Below, in pieces: positions 46,231 to 58,437 of a stretch of DNA of 64,000 nucleotides. Origin of the DNA: Datura wrightii (Eukaryota; Streptophyta; Magnoliopsida; Solanales; Solanaceae). The first letter of the stretch is position 1. Every line of letters starts with the position of its first letter. A program made the position numbers and the translations under genes. The notes beneath the pieces are model-generated. The model saw only the letters and a program-made list of their open reading frames with translations, was not told the DNA's origin and searched no databases. The stretch covers positions 26,701,501-26,765,500 of the forward strand of contig JASDFA010000006.1 in assembly GCA_035772735.1 (NCBI GenBank), given 5' to 3'.

Positions 46231-48330
46231 AACGTAGCACATCATCCCCGGCTATCTGAAAATCTGGCTCCTTACCTTTCTGAATTCTATCTCTGAGGTG
46301 GACTAAATCGGGATCCTCGTACTGTCGTTCTTTTACCTCTGCAACCAATGATGATACTGCAGAATTCTGAATTACGGCTCCATTATTTTCTGTTTCCATT
46401 ACTCGAACGGCTAGCCCAGCTAACTGATGAATTTCTTTAACTAACTTCTGCTTCTCAGGTCGCAAATATGCTAAACTCCCCATTGACTTACGGCTCAGGG
46501 CATCTGCTACAACATTAGCTTTTCCGGGGTGGTATAGAATATTCACATCATAGTCTTTTAACAACTCCAACCAGCGGCGTTGCCGCAGATTCAACTCCCT
46601 CTGGGTGAAAATGTACTGTAGGCTCTTATGATCTGTGTAAATATCAACATGAACTCCGTACAGATAATGCCTCCACATCTTCAAGGCATGAATTACTGCG
46701 GCTAATTCTAGGTCATGGGTAGGGTAATTCTTTTCGTGTTTCCTCAGCTGCCTGGAAGCATATGCAATTACTCTACCATGCTGCATCAACACACATCCCA
46801 ATCCGACACCTGACGCGTCGCAATAAACTGAATAACCTTCTGTGCCTTCCGGCAATGCTAATACGGGAGCGGAGGTCAATCTATCTTTCAGTTCTTGGAA
46901 ACTCTGCTCACATGCCTCCGTCCACTGAAACTTTGCTGCTTTCTGTGTCAATTTAGTTAAAGGTGCTGCAATGGTTGAGAATCCCTCAACGAACCTTCGA
47001 TAATATCCTGCCAACCCCAAAAAGCTACGAACTTCAGTCGGGGTAGTAGGCCTAGGCCATGACTTAATTGCTTCTATCTTCTGTTTGTCTACCTATATAC
47101 CAGTATCTGAGACAATATGCCCTAAAAAGGCTACTGAGTTAATCCAGAATTCACACTTAGAAAATTTTGCATACAACTGGCGGTCCCTGAGAATCTGGAG
47201 CACTGCCCGCAAATGAGTCCGGTGATCTGCTTCGGAGTGAGAATACACCAGAATATCATCAATGAATACTATCACGAACTGCTGGGGCATTTGTTAGCCT
47301 GAAGGACATAACCAGAAATTCAAAATGTCCATATCGGGTCCTGAATACTGTCTTAGGGATATCCCTTTCACGTACTCGGACCTGGTGATATCCAGACCGC
47401 AAATCAATCTTAGAAAAGTATCTGGCTCCCTGTAACTGATCAAATAGGTCATCAATCCTAGGAAGCGGATACTTATTCTTTACTGTAACTTTGTTTAACT
47501 GCCGATAATCTATGCACATTCGGAGCGAGCCATCTTTCTTTCTCACGAACAAGACTGGCGCACCCCACGGGGAAGTACTCGACCTGATAAAACCTTTATC
47601 TAACAAGTCTTTCAACTGCTCCTTTAATTCTCTGAGTTCTGCAGGAGCCATACGATAAGGAGGTATTGATATTGGTTGAGTGCCTGGTAGCAAGTCAATA
47701 GCAAAGTCTATTTCCCTTTCTGGGGGAATGCCAGGTAACTCATCAGGAAATACATCTGGGAATTCATTTACCACCGGGACAGACTGGAGTGACGGAGATT
47801 CTGCTTGGACAACCTGAACTCTGACAAGATGGTAAATACATCCCTTAGATATCAACTTTCTCGCCCGAAGGTAGGAAATAAACCTACCTTTTGGCGTCAC
47901 GGTGCTGCCCTTCCATTCCCGTACTGCCTCCCCCGGGAAGTGGAATCGGACCGTTTTGGTCCAACATTCAACATTAGCAAAACATGGTACTAACCAGTCC
48001 ATACCCATTATGGCATCGAAATCTATCATCTCTAACTCGACCAGATCTACTGTGGTCTGACGATCAGCAACCTCTACTGTACACCCGCGGTAAATTTGGC
48101 TAGATGTGATAGAGTCACCGACGGGCGTAGATACTAAGAAGGGCTGCTGTAATGATTCTGGTACAATACTAAACTTTCGTGCCACAAATGGAGTAATATA
48201 GGACAAAGTAGACCCTGGATCAATTAGCACATAAGCAGGGTGTGAGCAGATAGTTAGCATACCTGTCACAACATCAAGCGATGCCTCTGAATCTTGCCTC
48301 TCTGGTAAGGCATATGTGCGGCTTGGACCC
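46231..48330 (-). pseudogene. Protease, reverse transcriptase and RNase H of D
   Basis: The protease motif AYVLIDPGSTLSYITPF is near 48215-48240. RT begins near 47620 and includes FVRKKDGSLRMCIDYRQLN, ARYFSKIDLRSGYHQVRV and GHFEFLVMSF. At about 47285 roughly 40 bases are missing, which removes the segment after NAPA and shifts the frame. The catalytic box FVIVFIDDILVYS follows at about 47245-47280 and is intact. A TAG at 47093-47095 stands where relatives have glutamine. RT then continues (GLAGYYRRFVEGFS) into RNase H (47020 onwards), with YCDASGVGLGCVLMQHGR, THDLELAAVIHALKMW and YTDHKSLQYIF. The deletion and the stop each prevent a full polyprotein. Confidence 0.92.
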
Positions 48331-49465
48331 GCACCTATACTGGAGGCCCCTGATCTGCGTCGACTGCATATAGGACAAAGTGGTAGGGTATACCTACTCT
48401 GCTCCGCCCTCCTCTGTGACGGTGAGTCTGCCGTCTGCGAACCTCTACCAGCCTCTGACTGCCCCCTGCGGCTGAATCTACCTCCCTGTGACTGTGGTGG
48501 AGGCGGGGGCCTGGGCGGCCTATCTGACAATCGTGGCCTGGGTCCTCCCGGGGCCTCTCTTTGTAACTCAGCTGGTCTATCCCGGCGACGCTGCTCCTGA
48601 TTAACCCTTCTGATTTCCCGATGTCGCTGTCTGATGCCCTCAATATTCTGGGCAAATGCCTGGATTTGGGAAATATCCATATCTTCTCGCAGTGTGGCCG
48701 TAATACAAGTCTCAACATACTCTGGGTTCAACCCCATAATAAAACGGTGCACTCTGGATGCCATGGTATCCACAAAAGCTGGTGCATATCGAGCCAAGGA
48801 GTCAAACCGCAAGGAATATTCCCGAACACTCATGGCCCCCTGTTCCAGATGTAGGAACTGGTCTACTCGGGCCTGTCGAATCTCCCGCGGCAAATAATGA
48901 TCCAGAAAGGCTCCTGAAAAGCTGGACCAGGTAGGAGGGGGAACATCTCTCCCTCGGGACCTCTCCCAGCTTTCATACCATAACACCGCAATATCTCGCA
49001 ACCGAAATGCGGCCAATTCAACTGACTCAGTAGGTGTAGCATGCATAACCCTGAAGATTCTCTGCATCTGATCCAGAAAATCCTGGGGGTCCTCTGTGCG
49101 ATCCATGCCCGTGACTGTGGGGGATTCAGGGCTAAGAACTCTCGGACCCTCGAACTACTGGGCCCTCCTGATGCTTCTGCAACTGTGGATGGCATTTGCT
49201 GCCGCTGAGCAGCCATCACCTGTGCTATCATAACTACAGCACTCCTAACTTCCTGATCGGAAGGCATCAGTATAGGGACTGCTAAAGATACTGTCGCTCC
49301 AAACGGCTCCTGACGTGGTGGAGACTGCTGAGGAGGCTGAGATGAAGCCTCTGTAGGGCCCTCTGGTCGGGCTGTCTCCAAATGAGGGGGAGGCATCCTG
49401 CTGGTGCCTTCCCCTGCTGCAATGTCTAAGCTCCGACCTGTGACGGGATGACGCTGGTCTGACAT
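48331..49465 (-). pseudogene. Gag of D, frameshifted and lacking a zinc knuckle
   Basis: It starts at ATG 49465 with SDQRHPVTGRSLDIAAGEG and a proline/glutamine-rich N-terminus. At 49119-49123, a run of five G on the plus strand, the frame changes, consistent with loss of one base. The capsid-like region continues in the new frame (EDPQDFLDQMQRIFRVM, VELAAFRLRDIAVLWYESW, RFIMGLNPEYV). An arginine-rich tail leads to LCPICSRRRSG and then directly to the pre-protease text RTYALPERQDSEAS. The CCHC nucleic-acid-binding knuckle expected there, and present in G's gag, is not visible, so an in-frame deletion is likely. Confidence 0.9.
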
Positions 49466-49663
49466 TATCTGTAGCCAAAGAATATGATAAGATTTTTAGG
49501 AATTCAACCCTATACTGTACCGCTCTATAGCACGACTGAATCAGAATAAAAGACAACCATCCTATCATGCCTTGCAGCCTCCTACCCATAGTATGTGGTG
49601 CACAACACATCCATGGACAGGACTCTACTTAGCACGGCTTGCAGACTCCCTGGGATACGACCT
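49466..49663 (-). other. Leader of D
   Basis: This is a noncoding leader between the primer site and the gag ATG, with no other feature that I can support. Confidence 0.8.
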
Positions 49664-49675
49664 GCTCTGATACCA
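49664..49675 (-). other. Primer-binding site of D
   Basis: TGGTATCAGAGC on the minus strand, four bases inside the 5' LTR, is the canonical plant site complementary to the 3' end of initiator tRNA-Met. Confidence 0.95.
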
Positions 49676-49679
49676 AGTT

Positions 49680-51926
49680 TGTCACACCCCGCCTTGGGGG
49701 GGGGGTACGACTGGCACCTGGTGCCCTACTAAGATCTGACCTGCTAGATTGTTAAGCCTGGGCACGTCTGGCGCCTTGCTGGCTCTAACTCAGATTTCTG
49801 GAAACAAAGGGCTATATGACGGCTGTAAATATAGCCCCCGGCCCATTGGCCTATCGCCTGCTGTACCTGTCTTGGCAGCTAACCAGAAATATAGTAACTC
49901 AGGGAAACCTATACGGGCCGACAAGGCCACCATGCTGTCTAGTTATCTGCTGCTTAATCAAAAAGCACAAAAAGAAGCTACGTGACCGGCAAGGTCACCA
50001 CTACTGACAACTATGGCCTCACACGGCCATCACAGAAGTAAGAAAGAGTAAAGACAACTATACAACTGCACGGCCCCACACGACCAGCTCATCTGACCAC
50101 AGGGACTACATACAGACTGCAAGCCTCTAGGAATAGTAATAGAACTGATCGGGACAGGGCCCTGACCTACCCATTCTATATACAACAAAAGGAACTGAAC
50201 TACACCTCTGAAATTCAGCCTCCGGATGACTGGAGCTGAATACTCAACCGCTGACAGGGAGTCACGTAGAATCACCTGCTCGTCTAGGAGTACCTGCAGG
50301 CAAGTAATGCACCTCCCCACTGGGTGTCAGTACCACTGGTACTGAGTATGTAAAGCAACTGAAATACTATAACTGAAAATAACATTTGAGAGCAATAATA
50401 TGACTGATGAAGCTGAAGTAGAAGGAATAACTTAACTGTCCGATGATGTAGATCGCACCTGTTCTTACTGATACCGAAGGAAGTAGGAATCATACCTGGA
50501 AGCGTATCATTCTACTACCAACCCACTCGCGTCTAATATAACATGGCATAGTATACACAACATAACACATCACATACAAACCTTACCACATCACATGCTA
50601 GGTAATCCAACCCCAATCAATACAATGGTCTCGACTAATCATGCTGTCTGTGTATCTCATAAGCCAAAACTAATAGGCGTAAGGTATTATATAAATCATG
50701 TACTGGGCTAAAAATAGCAATCTGTAGATGTCTGATACATGCTGTGACAGGGAAGTATAAATATGAATATAGTTCCCTGTCTAACTGTTCTGGGGCAAAG
50801 GCTATACAAGCGGGTGTTTCTGCTGAAGGCTATGCTGTTCACTAGGTTTCTGTATTAACATGATTTCCTATTTCTAACATGCTTTCTAAACCATATACAG
50901 TTACTATTCTATATCTGGAATGCTTTACTGATGTTGTACTACCTTGTGAGGTTTCAGCTAAACACAACAATATCTTGGCAGGGCACATTATATCACATAC
51001 TGAATATACGTCCAATCTTAATCATTTATATTCGAATCTATATCATACGGATAGGTATCGTACACGTTACGGCCCAAAACTGCTCATATTGCACCAATGT
51101 TCAAAATAATACAATAATCAATTTCTGAACCTTTTACTGGTCTGTAAATTACTACACTGCTTCAATGTCACTCAACTTGCCGAGGAAACTTAACTTTACA
51201 TACCTTATCTTTAAATATTCGTCCGTCGGACGAGGCTCGGCCGGTACTTCTACTGTTTTCTCCCAACTGCATTCATAAATACGTCAATCAATACTAAATA
51301 CAACCTTATTGTAAAGAGCGACGTTACTTTCGATTTAATTTATAGCCTAAACTTAGGCTTATCGAAAGACGGTCGAAAACTCACTATTTTTCAGTGGCCC
51401 AGAAGGGAGAAATATTTACTTCTCAACTAGGAACACATAGACATTAATTTAGAGAAATTCTACTTACTTTAGTTCGGTGGCTCGCCGATTCGTCGGCCGT
51501 ATTTCGTGAAACTAATTCCGTAGAAATGCTCTCTGCTGCTAAATACCTTGGTATCTAGGATTAATTTGGGTTTGGGCAGCGTTTGGCAGCGTAATCGGAC
51601 GAAAATATTTAATTTTCCTTCGTTTCTCTCTGTTCACAGCGTGTTCTGGAAATTATTTTAAGGGTTAATGAGTTTCAACCGAAGTGGGGGCTTTATATAC
51701 TTGGGCCTGGACAAGGGTAACGTGGCACGGAGCCATCGCGGAGGCCTCCCCTCCGTGACACGCTGCCATCGCGGAGGGGCTATGCCTCGGCTCCTCCTGC
51801 GATGGTTCGACAGGTTTCTCATCCGATCTTTTCCCGGGTCTTTCCATAGCACGTATGGCTTTCAAATATGCTTAACCAACGTGCGAGTAGGTCGTCTAAG
51901 TGCCGGGAATTCTACGGGGTATAACA
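49680..51926 (-). repeat. 5' LTR of element D, with internal deletion
   Basis: At 2247 bp it lacks the segment equivalent to 42977-43315. The break at about 50586-50598 contains a short filler resembling adjacent sequence. Otherwise it is nearly identical to the left LTR. Element A's LTR also has the segment (near 6788), so its absence here is a derived loss. Confidence 0.95.
51692..51800 (-). promoter_or_regulatory. LTR promoter of D (5' copy)
   Basis: TATATAAA on the minus strand at 51692-51699, hairpin arms at 51721-51732 and 51751-51762, and the ACGTGGC core at 51720-51726. As the 5' LTR of D, this is the copy that would drive the element. Confidence 0.6.
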
Positions 51927-51931
51927 AAATG
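51927..51931. other. Target duplication of element D, right copy
   Basis: AAATG, identical to 42061-42065. Confidence 0.95.
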
Positions 51932-52603
51932 AATACGTATAACTGAATCCAACACATGAGATTCACATAATATTATTTTTGGGAAAGTGGAAGAATTATT
52001 AAAATTGAAGGGAAATCATAATCTGTTTGCAAACCCTAACTCATGATTTCTATAGGGCTAAAATATTGAGTTTCTGAAAATACTTGGGACACAAAGGTGA
52101 AAGGAATATACTTTCTAAATTCCCACATACTTGAAGAAGAAATCCCTGATAAGAAGCTTGAGGTTTCTGAGAATGAGTGGGAGCCCTAGTTCTTGTCTAG
52201 AGGAGCATGTCTGAGTTCTTACAGTTACTTTTTAAATATTAGGAGAAAATGAGAGGAGAATATCGACTAACCCCTTCTTAATCCCCCTCTAAAATATCCC
52301 TATACGACGTAGTTTAGGCATTTGGCACTTAGGACTTTACAAAAGGCCCCTGGTAATCATTTAAAAAGTCTGCTCGTCCATTGCTACAACCCAACCTACG
52401 ACTCGTACCAAGATCATACGATCCGCACTGACACTTGTGGCTAGGGACCCTGCCCTAAACCATTCTCTAAAGTTTCATCCCATAGGAGCCTATGATGATC
52501 TATACAATCATACCACGAGTCATACCATAATTCGTGGCTTCCAAAATTTCCTGAACACTTTTATGAACTTCATCTTATGACTAGTTAGTATGATCAGTAT
52601 AAT

Positions 52604-54988
52604 TGTCACAACCCGAACATAGGCCTGGATCTAGACACAGAATCAAGAACCATAAATGTCTCTAAGTCAACCCATGGTACAAACATGATAACTAAAATCA
52701 CAATGAGCACAGTTGATAACTAAATTTTGAAATTGTGGAAATCTGAAAACAAAATGTCTATCCAACGATAATATCATAACACTAAATCCGAAGCTAAATA
52801 TACAAGTCTATATCTGAAAAGCCACTACTACTAATAAGATGCTGGGACAAGCCCCTAGCTATCTCCAAGTTTGAAACAAACTGACTTGACAATACTGAAA
52901 GACAGATGTCCTCAGAGGATGAGGACTCACCCAAGGCAGGGTCTGAGCTAGAACGAGAGATGAACTATCGGTGCATCTGAGTTTGATCGCTAGGACCTGT
53001 ATCATGAAATGATATAGCATAGAGTATGCGGTCAGTACTTTGATGTACTGAGTATGCAAGGTAATTAAAATAGGCTGAGTAAGTTCAAACTAAAAACATG
53101 CATATAATAAATCATAACATCATGAGATTCTGAGAGTAAAGATTGCATGTTGATATCTAAAAACATGAATAGATATAAACTGGATCTCATAACTGAATTG
53201 AATGACCCAAAGTTGAAACTAAGATTCATAAGTAAAAACTGATAACTTGATCATTGGGTCAAACCTACTGAAAACATAATATCATAACTGATAAACATGC
53301 ATAACTGAGATCATGAGGAACAATTGGAGACTCGTCATATAACCGATAGTATCACGATAGAGCTTACGTGATCCCAACTATTACACTCAAGTGGGCAAAG
53401 TCATCCAAAGCCTTGCCAGGGCTAAGGGCGCTACCATGATATCGATATTAAGCTGAAGGCCCATCTGGGCAGGGGAAGTTCATAAAAGAGGTCCCAAAGT
53501 ATCATGTAAAATCCCAAGTTGGCACATAGTTCTAGTATCCCGGGTTTTCATGAAACCCTGGCCTACTCGGTGCTAGACACTGCTCCAAAAAGCATGCAAG
53601 GAGCTCTCCATTGTTTTTCAATAATGCTAAAACCATCATTTTTCAATGAAGCTGAAACCATCATTTTTTAGTGAAGCTGATAATATAATTACATGCATAG
53701 TCTGAAGTCTGAATATGGGGAGCTCCCCAACATACCATAAGTTGAAAATAGGAGTATAGACTCCAAAACTATATGGTAGGTTGATTTATAAAACTGGACT
53801 GAATCATGAAAACATGCTAAATCTGAGTGGAATTACCCAAAATCTGAAGATCATGCATACTTGAAATAGACTTCACTAGTCAAAATTATAAATTCATATA
53901 AGGGTAATTCATAAACATACATACACACTAGGTACTTCATTATACTTGAAATCATCAATCATATACTAACTTTTTCATGAACTTGCATAATTGGGCATAC
54001 TCTTCTAAAAACTTGAGATCATCAATTATAATCAATTAGTATGTGAAATCTACCCATGAATCTTAAAACATGCTTTGAAACATAAAGGGAAATGACCCAT
54101 ACATAAATCATAAAGAATTTCATAAATTTGAGTTAAAACTCCATAGGATTATACACTTGAATTAACACTTGAATTTATGAACTTGAAGAGAAATTTGGGC
54201 ATGCGAGTGAAAGGAAACTCTCATTAATGGCCGTACATACCTGGGTAAACTGATTCTCAACTTGACTTTGAAAATCTAAGTGGTTTGGAGGAGAATTGGA
54301 GGATTTCTAAGCTTGATCTTCAATGGAACCCTCTAAACTTGCATGCATGGGAGTTGCATGAATTAGAATAGGTTAAACTCCTTTAATACACTTCTTTCAA
54401 GGTTTAAAGAGACATAGATTAGAATCTAGGAGCTTAGGATTTATGAAAACACCCTTACTAATTTCACAGGAAAACTATCACTGTCAGTCCCAACGAGGGA
54501 TTGGACGAGTCATTACCAAACTAGACGACCCGTTGTACAACTCTTTGTCATTAGTGGAAAAATATACCTTTCACGTAACTGCTTTGATTGACGACTGACA
54601 TGTCAAGTCAGTAATAGGGACGACGACTCATTACTTTCCTTTCATTGACACTACTGCAAGTCTCACGCTAACCAACCAATGATCGACTTGATGAGTCATG
54701 AAGTGGAACCATGACTCGTCCCTCCGTCCGTTTCCAGCACTACCCAATCCTCCTTTAACTACCTTACGGGTCAGACCATGATTCATTGGGAGTGACGACA
54801 ACTCGTCGTCCCATTCATTTCCACTGCCCGAGAATGATACCTTCTCAACTGGTCTCCATATGACGAGTTACTTAACGACACATTGGGTCACATTCACTAG
54901 ATGACTCATTCTGTGACCTGGTCAAAAATTTTCTATTTTTTCAGTTTCAACTAACGGGTTTGATCTTAGGGACTTTTGGGATCTTACA
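52604..54988 (-). repeat. 3' LTR of element H
   Basis: From TGTCACAACCC to GGATCTTACA. It is similar throughout to 58518-60893 and, inverted, to 56232-58437. It contains repeated ATCATTTTTCA-plus-AATGAAGCTGA units near 53610-53680. Confidence 0.9.
54480..54910 (-). promoter_or_regulatory. Palindrome island of H's LTR
   Basis: There are many half sites of the ACGACTCGT word (GACGAGTCATTAC near 54506, GACGACCCGTT near 54523, GACGACTCATTAC near 54612, GACGACAACTCGTCGTCC near 54795). On the element strand it lies about 80-500 bp into the LTR. The equivalent region of the right LTR is about 60400-60820. Confidence 0.45.
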
Positions 54989-55284
54989 ATATCATCCCCT
55001 TGGGAACATTCATCCTTGAATGTGGCTAAACATATTGAAAAGCTTGGGAAGGGAAATAAAATCTCAAACACTAAATATCTAAAGCTGAAAACTGACAGAG
55101 TGGCTGATTGCGGACTGATATATACTTAACTGAATTCATGAATCATACATACATGCACTAACATAAAGGAAATGGAGAGACATGAACTAAACATGAAACT
55201 GAAGAGAGTACTAAGGAGGAAACTGATACCTCATGTTGGAACTAAGTCAGAATGGAATAAATGTGGGTATCTAGCTACTAGAGC
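54989..55284 (-). other. Polypurine tract, 3' noncoding region and pol scar of H
   Basis: On the element strand CCCAAGGGGATGATAT abuts the 3' LTR. The noncoding stretch matches that of G (26066-26340). It ends at about 55262-55280 in a scrap corresponding to the last residues of the chromodomain protein, after which gag sequence follows directly. Confidence 0.75.
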
Positions 55285-56094
55285 TCTGTTGGGAAAACCC
55301 AAAGTTGTCTGTCCTAGCCCTCTTAAATTCTCTCTCCCTCTCCCTCATCTGCACCGTCTCTATCTGCTGGGCATACAAGACCAAACAGGAGAATTTAATG
55401 TCCTGATATAGCATGGAGGTCCTTTAGACCTTGACCAAATAGTCTGTTACCCCATTCAGAAATCTGCTCACCCGAGCCCTCTAATCGGCCACCATTTCCG
55501 GCGCATATTTGGAGAATTGGGTAAACTCTGGAGCATACTCCTAGATGGTCATGTTCTTTTACTTCAAATTCACAAACTTTTCCGCCTCTATTTCCCTCAT
55601 GTCTTAGAGAAAAAATCGGTCTAAGAATGCGGTGAAGAACTCATCCCAACCAATGGGACCCGCGCTGAGTCCCGGCCTATCCTTCCACTGCCTATACCAT
55701 ATATGAGTTACCCCCTTTAGCTGATATGAGGCTAAGTCTGCACACTCCTCTCCCATAACCCTCATAATTTGGGTGATCTTCTAGATCTCCTCAATAAACT
55801 CATGTGGGTCCTCGTCTACCCTCAACCCAAGTAACTCAGGTGAGTTCATCCTGAGGAAATCCTAGACTCCAGCCGCCTATGTTCCCTATTCTGGGGAATA
55901 TGAGCTACTTCCTGCTGATTGACCTAAGTGTTAATGCTTGTGCCAACATCTGAATGGCTTCCCTAAACTCAGCATGGGCAACCTATTCAGGCATGGGATC
56001 CGCTTGGGCTGGTGGGGCTTGTTGATGCCCATCTCCATTCCCATCCTTATGGAGATTTACATTTTTGTTGCCATTTCTTCTTCTGTTAACTAGG
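55285..56094 (-). pseudogene. Gag of element H, degenerate
   Basis: From an ATG near 56094 the minus strand gives, with several stops and frame changes, RRRNGNKNVNLHKDGNGDG, then DFLRMNSPELLG, VDEDPHEFIEE, LASYQLKGVTHIWYRQWK, GWDEFFTAFLDRFF and EYAPEFTQFSKYAPEMV. It is parallel to the gags of F and G. The knuckle and everything after gag are missing: the text ends near 55285, where it meets the pol scar. Without pol, H could only have moved with proteins from another element, if at all. Confidence 0.82.
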
Positions 56095-56231
56095 CATGGA
56101 GGAATAATTCTACAAATGCGTAAAGCTGGAGTTAGAGGAATAGAGAAAGTTGAACTCATAGCACGAGGTAGAATCATGAAAGAAGGGAACTTTCTTAAAA
56201 TATTTCATAGGCTCTTTATTATAAGTATGGT
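56095..56231 (-). other. Leader of H, gag-proximal part
   Basis: This noncoding leader is similar to that of G (39024-39175). It is interrupted at 56232 by the inverted LTR and continues at 58438-58517, where a degenerate primer site (CTCTGAAATTAA, about 58503-58514, opposite strand) lies next to the 5' LTR. Confidence 0.65.
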
Positions 56232-58437
56232 TGTTATACCCCAAAAGCCCCTAAAATTAGACCCGAGGGTTCAAGCAGAGAAAACAAGAAATACTGCATC
56301 AAGTAATAGGATGAGTCATCCAGTGACCCATGAGCCATGAGGAGACTTCACGAGTCGTGAATTGACTCGTGAAGTGTAGAAAGCTTGGAAGGAACACGTG
56401 GTCAGGGGTGACCACGAGTGGCAGTAACGAGTCGAGGTTTGGCTGAAGACTGAATGATGCCAGGTTTACCTTCCCGGAGATAGCACGAGAGGCAGTCACA
56501 AGTAGTGAAGTAACTCCACGACTCGTGGAGTTGGTCGTGGTCGGGAGCAGGCTTGGAGGTTTAAATTTGGGCAGTGTACTTCATGAATTAGTCACCATGA
56601 GTCGTTATGTTTACCAAGAGTCGTGGTGATCCTCGTAGTGACTGGTAGTGAGTAATTTTCTTGTGTTTAAGTAAGGTTATTTTTGTAATTCTTAAGTCCC
56701 TAGGTCCTAAACTACGCCATTTTAAGCTAAATTAGGAGGGTTTTAAGAGTACTTAACATATCCTAAGCCTTTCCATTCCATTCATGCGAGATTAAGGTGT
56801 TCACTGAAAATCAAGCTAGAGGATTCTTTAGGTTCTTTCTCAATTCACTTGGGTTTTCATTGGAGACTGTGAAATAAAAGTACCCAGGTATGTGGGGTTA
56901 TGAATAGGATTATTCCTTCACTCTTATGCCCAAATCCTCTTCTAAATTCATGAAATTCAAGGTTGATGATTCCATGGGGTTTTAACCCAATTTGTGAAAA
57001 TTCTCTAAGTATCTATCATGGGTAAATTCTATTCATGTTTCTAATTATGTTTTATGATTCATGGGCATGTTTTATAATATTTTCAATTACAAATTAAGAT
57101 TTCATAATTTCAAAATGTTATGCCCAAATATGTAAGTTCATAAAGAGTGGATATTATGATCTATGTTTTCAAGTATCTATGGTGAGAGTGTGATTTCGAA
57201 TTACCCATGTCTATATCCATGATTTTGACTATCAAGTATATTTCAAAGCATGTTTAAGTTTTGGAAATCCCACATGATCAAGTATGTTTCATGATTTACT
57301 TCAATTTTATGATATTAGCTTACCACATGGTTTTGGAGTCTAGGCTCCCACTTTTCAGCTTGTGGTATGTTTTGAGCCAAGGCTCTACATGTTAAGTTTT
57401 TTGACTATGTATACATTGTTATGATCATCTTTGTCAAAAGGTGAGTGTTAAGCTTCGATAAAAAATGATGGAGAGCATATGCATTTTTAGGACTAGTGTC
57501 TAGCACCGAGAAGGCTAGGAGTTCAGACAACCCCAGGCCTCAGGACTACGTCCCAACGTAGGTTTATTCATATTCCTTGGGACATCCCTTGTGAGATTTC
57601 CCTGCCCGCGAGGGGCCCTTAGCTTGATATTGATATCATGGTAGCACCCTTAGTCCTGGCAAGGCTTTGGATGGCTCTACCCACTTGAGTGTAATAGTCG
57701 GGACCATATAAGCTCTATTGTGCTAATGTCGATTATATGATGAGTCTCCCATTGTTCCTCATGATTTCAGTTATACATGTTCATCAATCATGATATTATG
57801 TTTTCAACAGTTTTGGCCCAATATTCAGTTTTACTTGTGATTATCATTTTCATCTTTGGGTCATTCGATTCAGTTATGATATTCAGTTACATTTAAATCA
57901 TGTTTTCAGATAATAGCATGCAAATCTTACTTTTAAAATCTTATGATGAAACGTTTTATGATATGCATGATTTTAGTTTTACTTACTTAGAAGTTTTACG
58001 TACCTTGCATACTCGAAACATTTCAAGTACTAACCGCATACTCTATGTTGTATCGTTTCATGATACAAGCTCGAACGTTTAGGTTTAGTCCCGCCGCTAG
58101 TCAATTTTCAATGTTAGCGTATACAGCTGGTTGTGAGTACTCATCCTCTAAGGACCTCTTCATCAGTTTGTTATCAGTATCTTTCAATTTCAGTTTATTT
58201 GTGAGCTAGTTGGGGTCTCATCCCGTCAGCTCGTCAGGATGTTAGAGGCTTATTAGACATAGTATGTATTTAGCTTCGGAACAGAATTATGTATTCCATT
58301 GTCCTTATGTTATTAAATATTCAGACTTTCTCTACTTCAATGTTAGCCTTCCGAAATTATTTATTTTGATCTTTAGTCGTTATATTCATGCCATGGATCG
58401 ACTTGGATCCATTTATGGTTCTAGGTTCCATGTCTAG
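56232..58437 (+). repeat. Opposite-orientation LTR inside H's leader
   Basis: This 2206-bp plus-oriented copy of an H-type LTR starts TGTTATACCCC and is similar over its whole length to the reverse complement of H's LTRs. It stops at CCATGTCTA, about 30 bp short of the expected terminus, next to leader sequence. No interior is present, so it is a truncated solo LTR or a rearranged piece. No direct target duplication can be shown. Confidence 0.82.
56335..56660 (+). promoter_or_regulatory. Palindrome island of the inverted LTR
   Basis: TCACGAGTCGTGA at 56348-56360 and CTCCACGACTCGTGGAG at 56514-56530 are palindromes with one central base and arms of 6 and 8. More ACGAG/CTCGT half sites extend to 56640. 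They show the ACGACTCGT word most clearly. Confidence 0.5.

Larger units (their letters stand above)
42066..51926 (-). mobile_element. Element D: nearly complete Tekay chromovirus
   Basis: This 9861-bp element has two LTRs, intact termini (TG...CA), a 5-bp target duplication AAATG, primer site, gag, protease, RT, RNase H, integrase, chromodomain and polypurine tract in the canonical order on the minus strand. Its LTRs are very alike apart from one deletion of about 340 bp and a homopolymer difference, so it is the youngest full element here. It cannot make its proteins: there is a gag frameshift, a deletion in RT and two nonsense codons. It sits inside G's right LTR. Confidence 0.95.

Noticed and set aside
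49664..49675. tRNA gene remnant
   Set aside because: Only the 12 bases complementary to the 3' end of initiator tRNA-Met are present, as expected of a primer site. No cloverleaf can be formed.
56232..58437. Complete second retrotransposon in plus orientation inside H
   Set aside because: Only LTR sequence is present, with no interior and no second LTR. It is a solo or truncated LTR.
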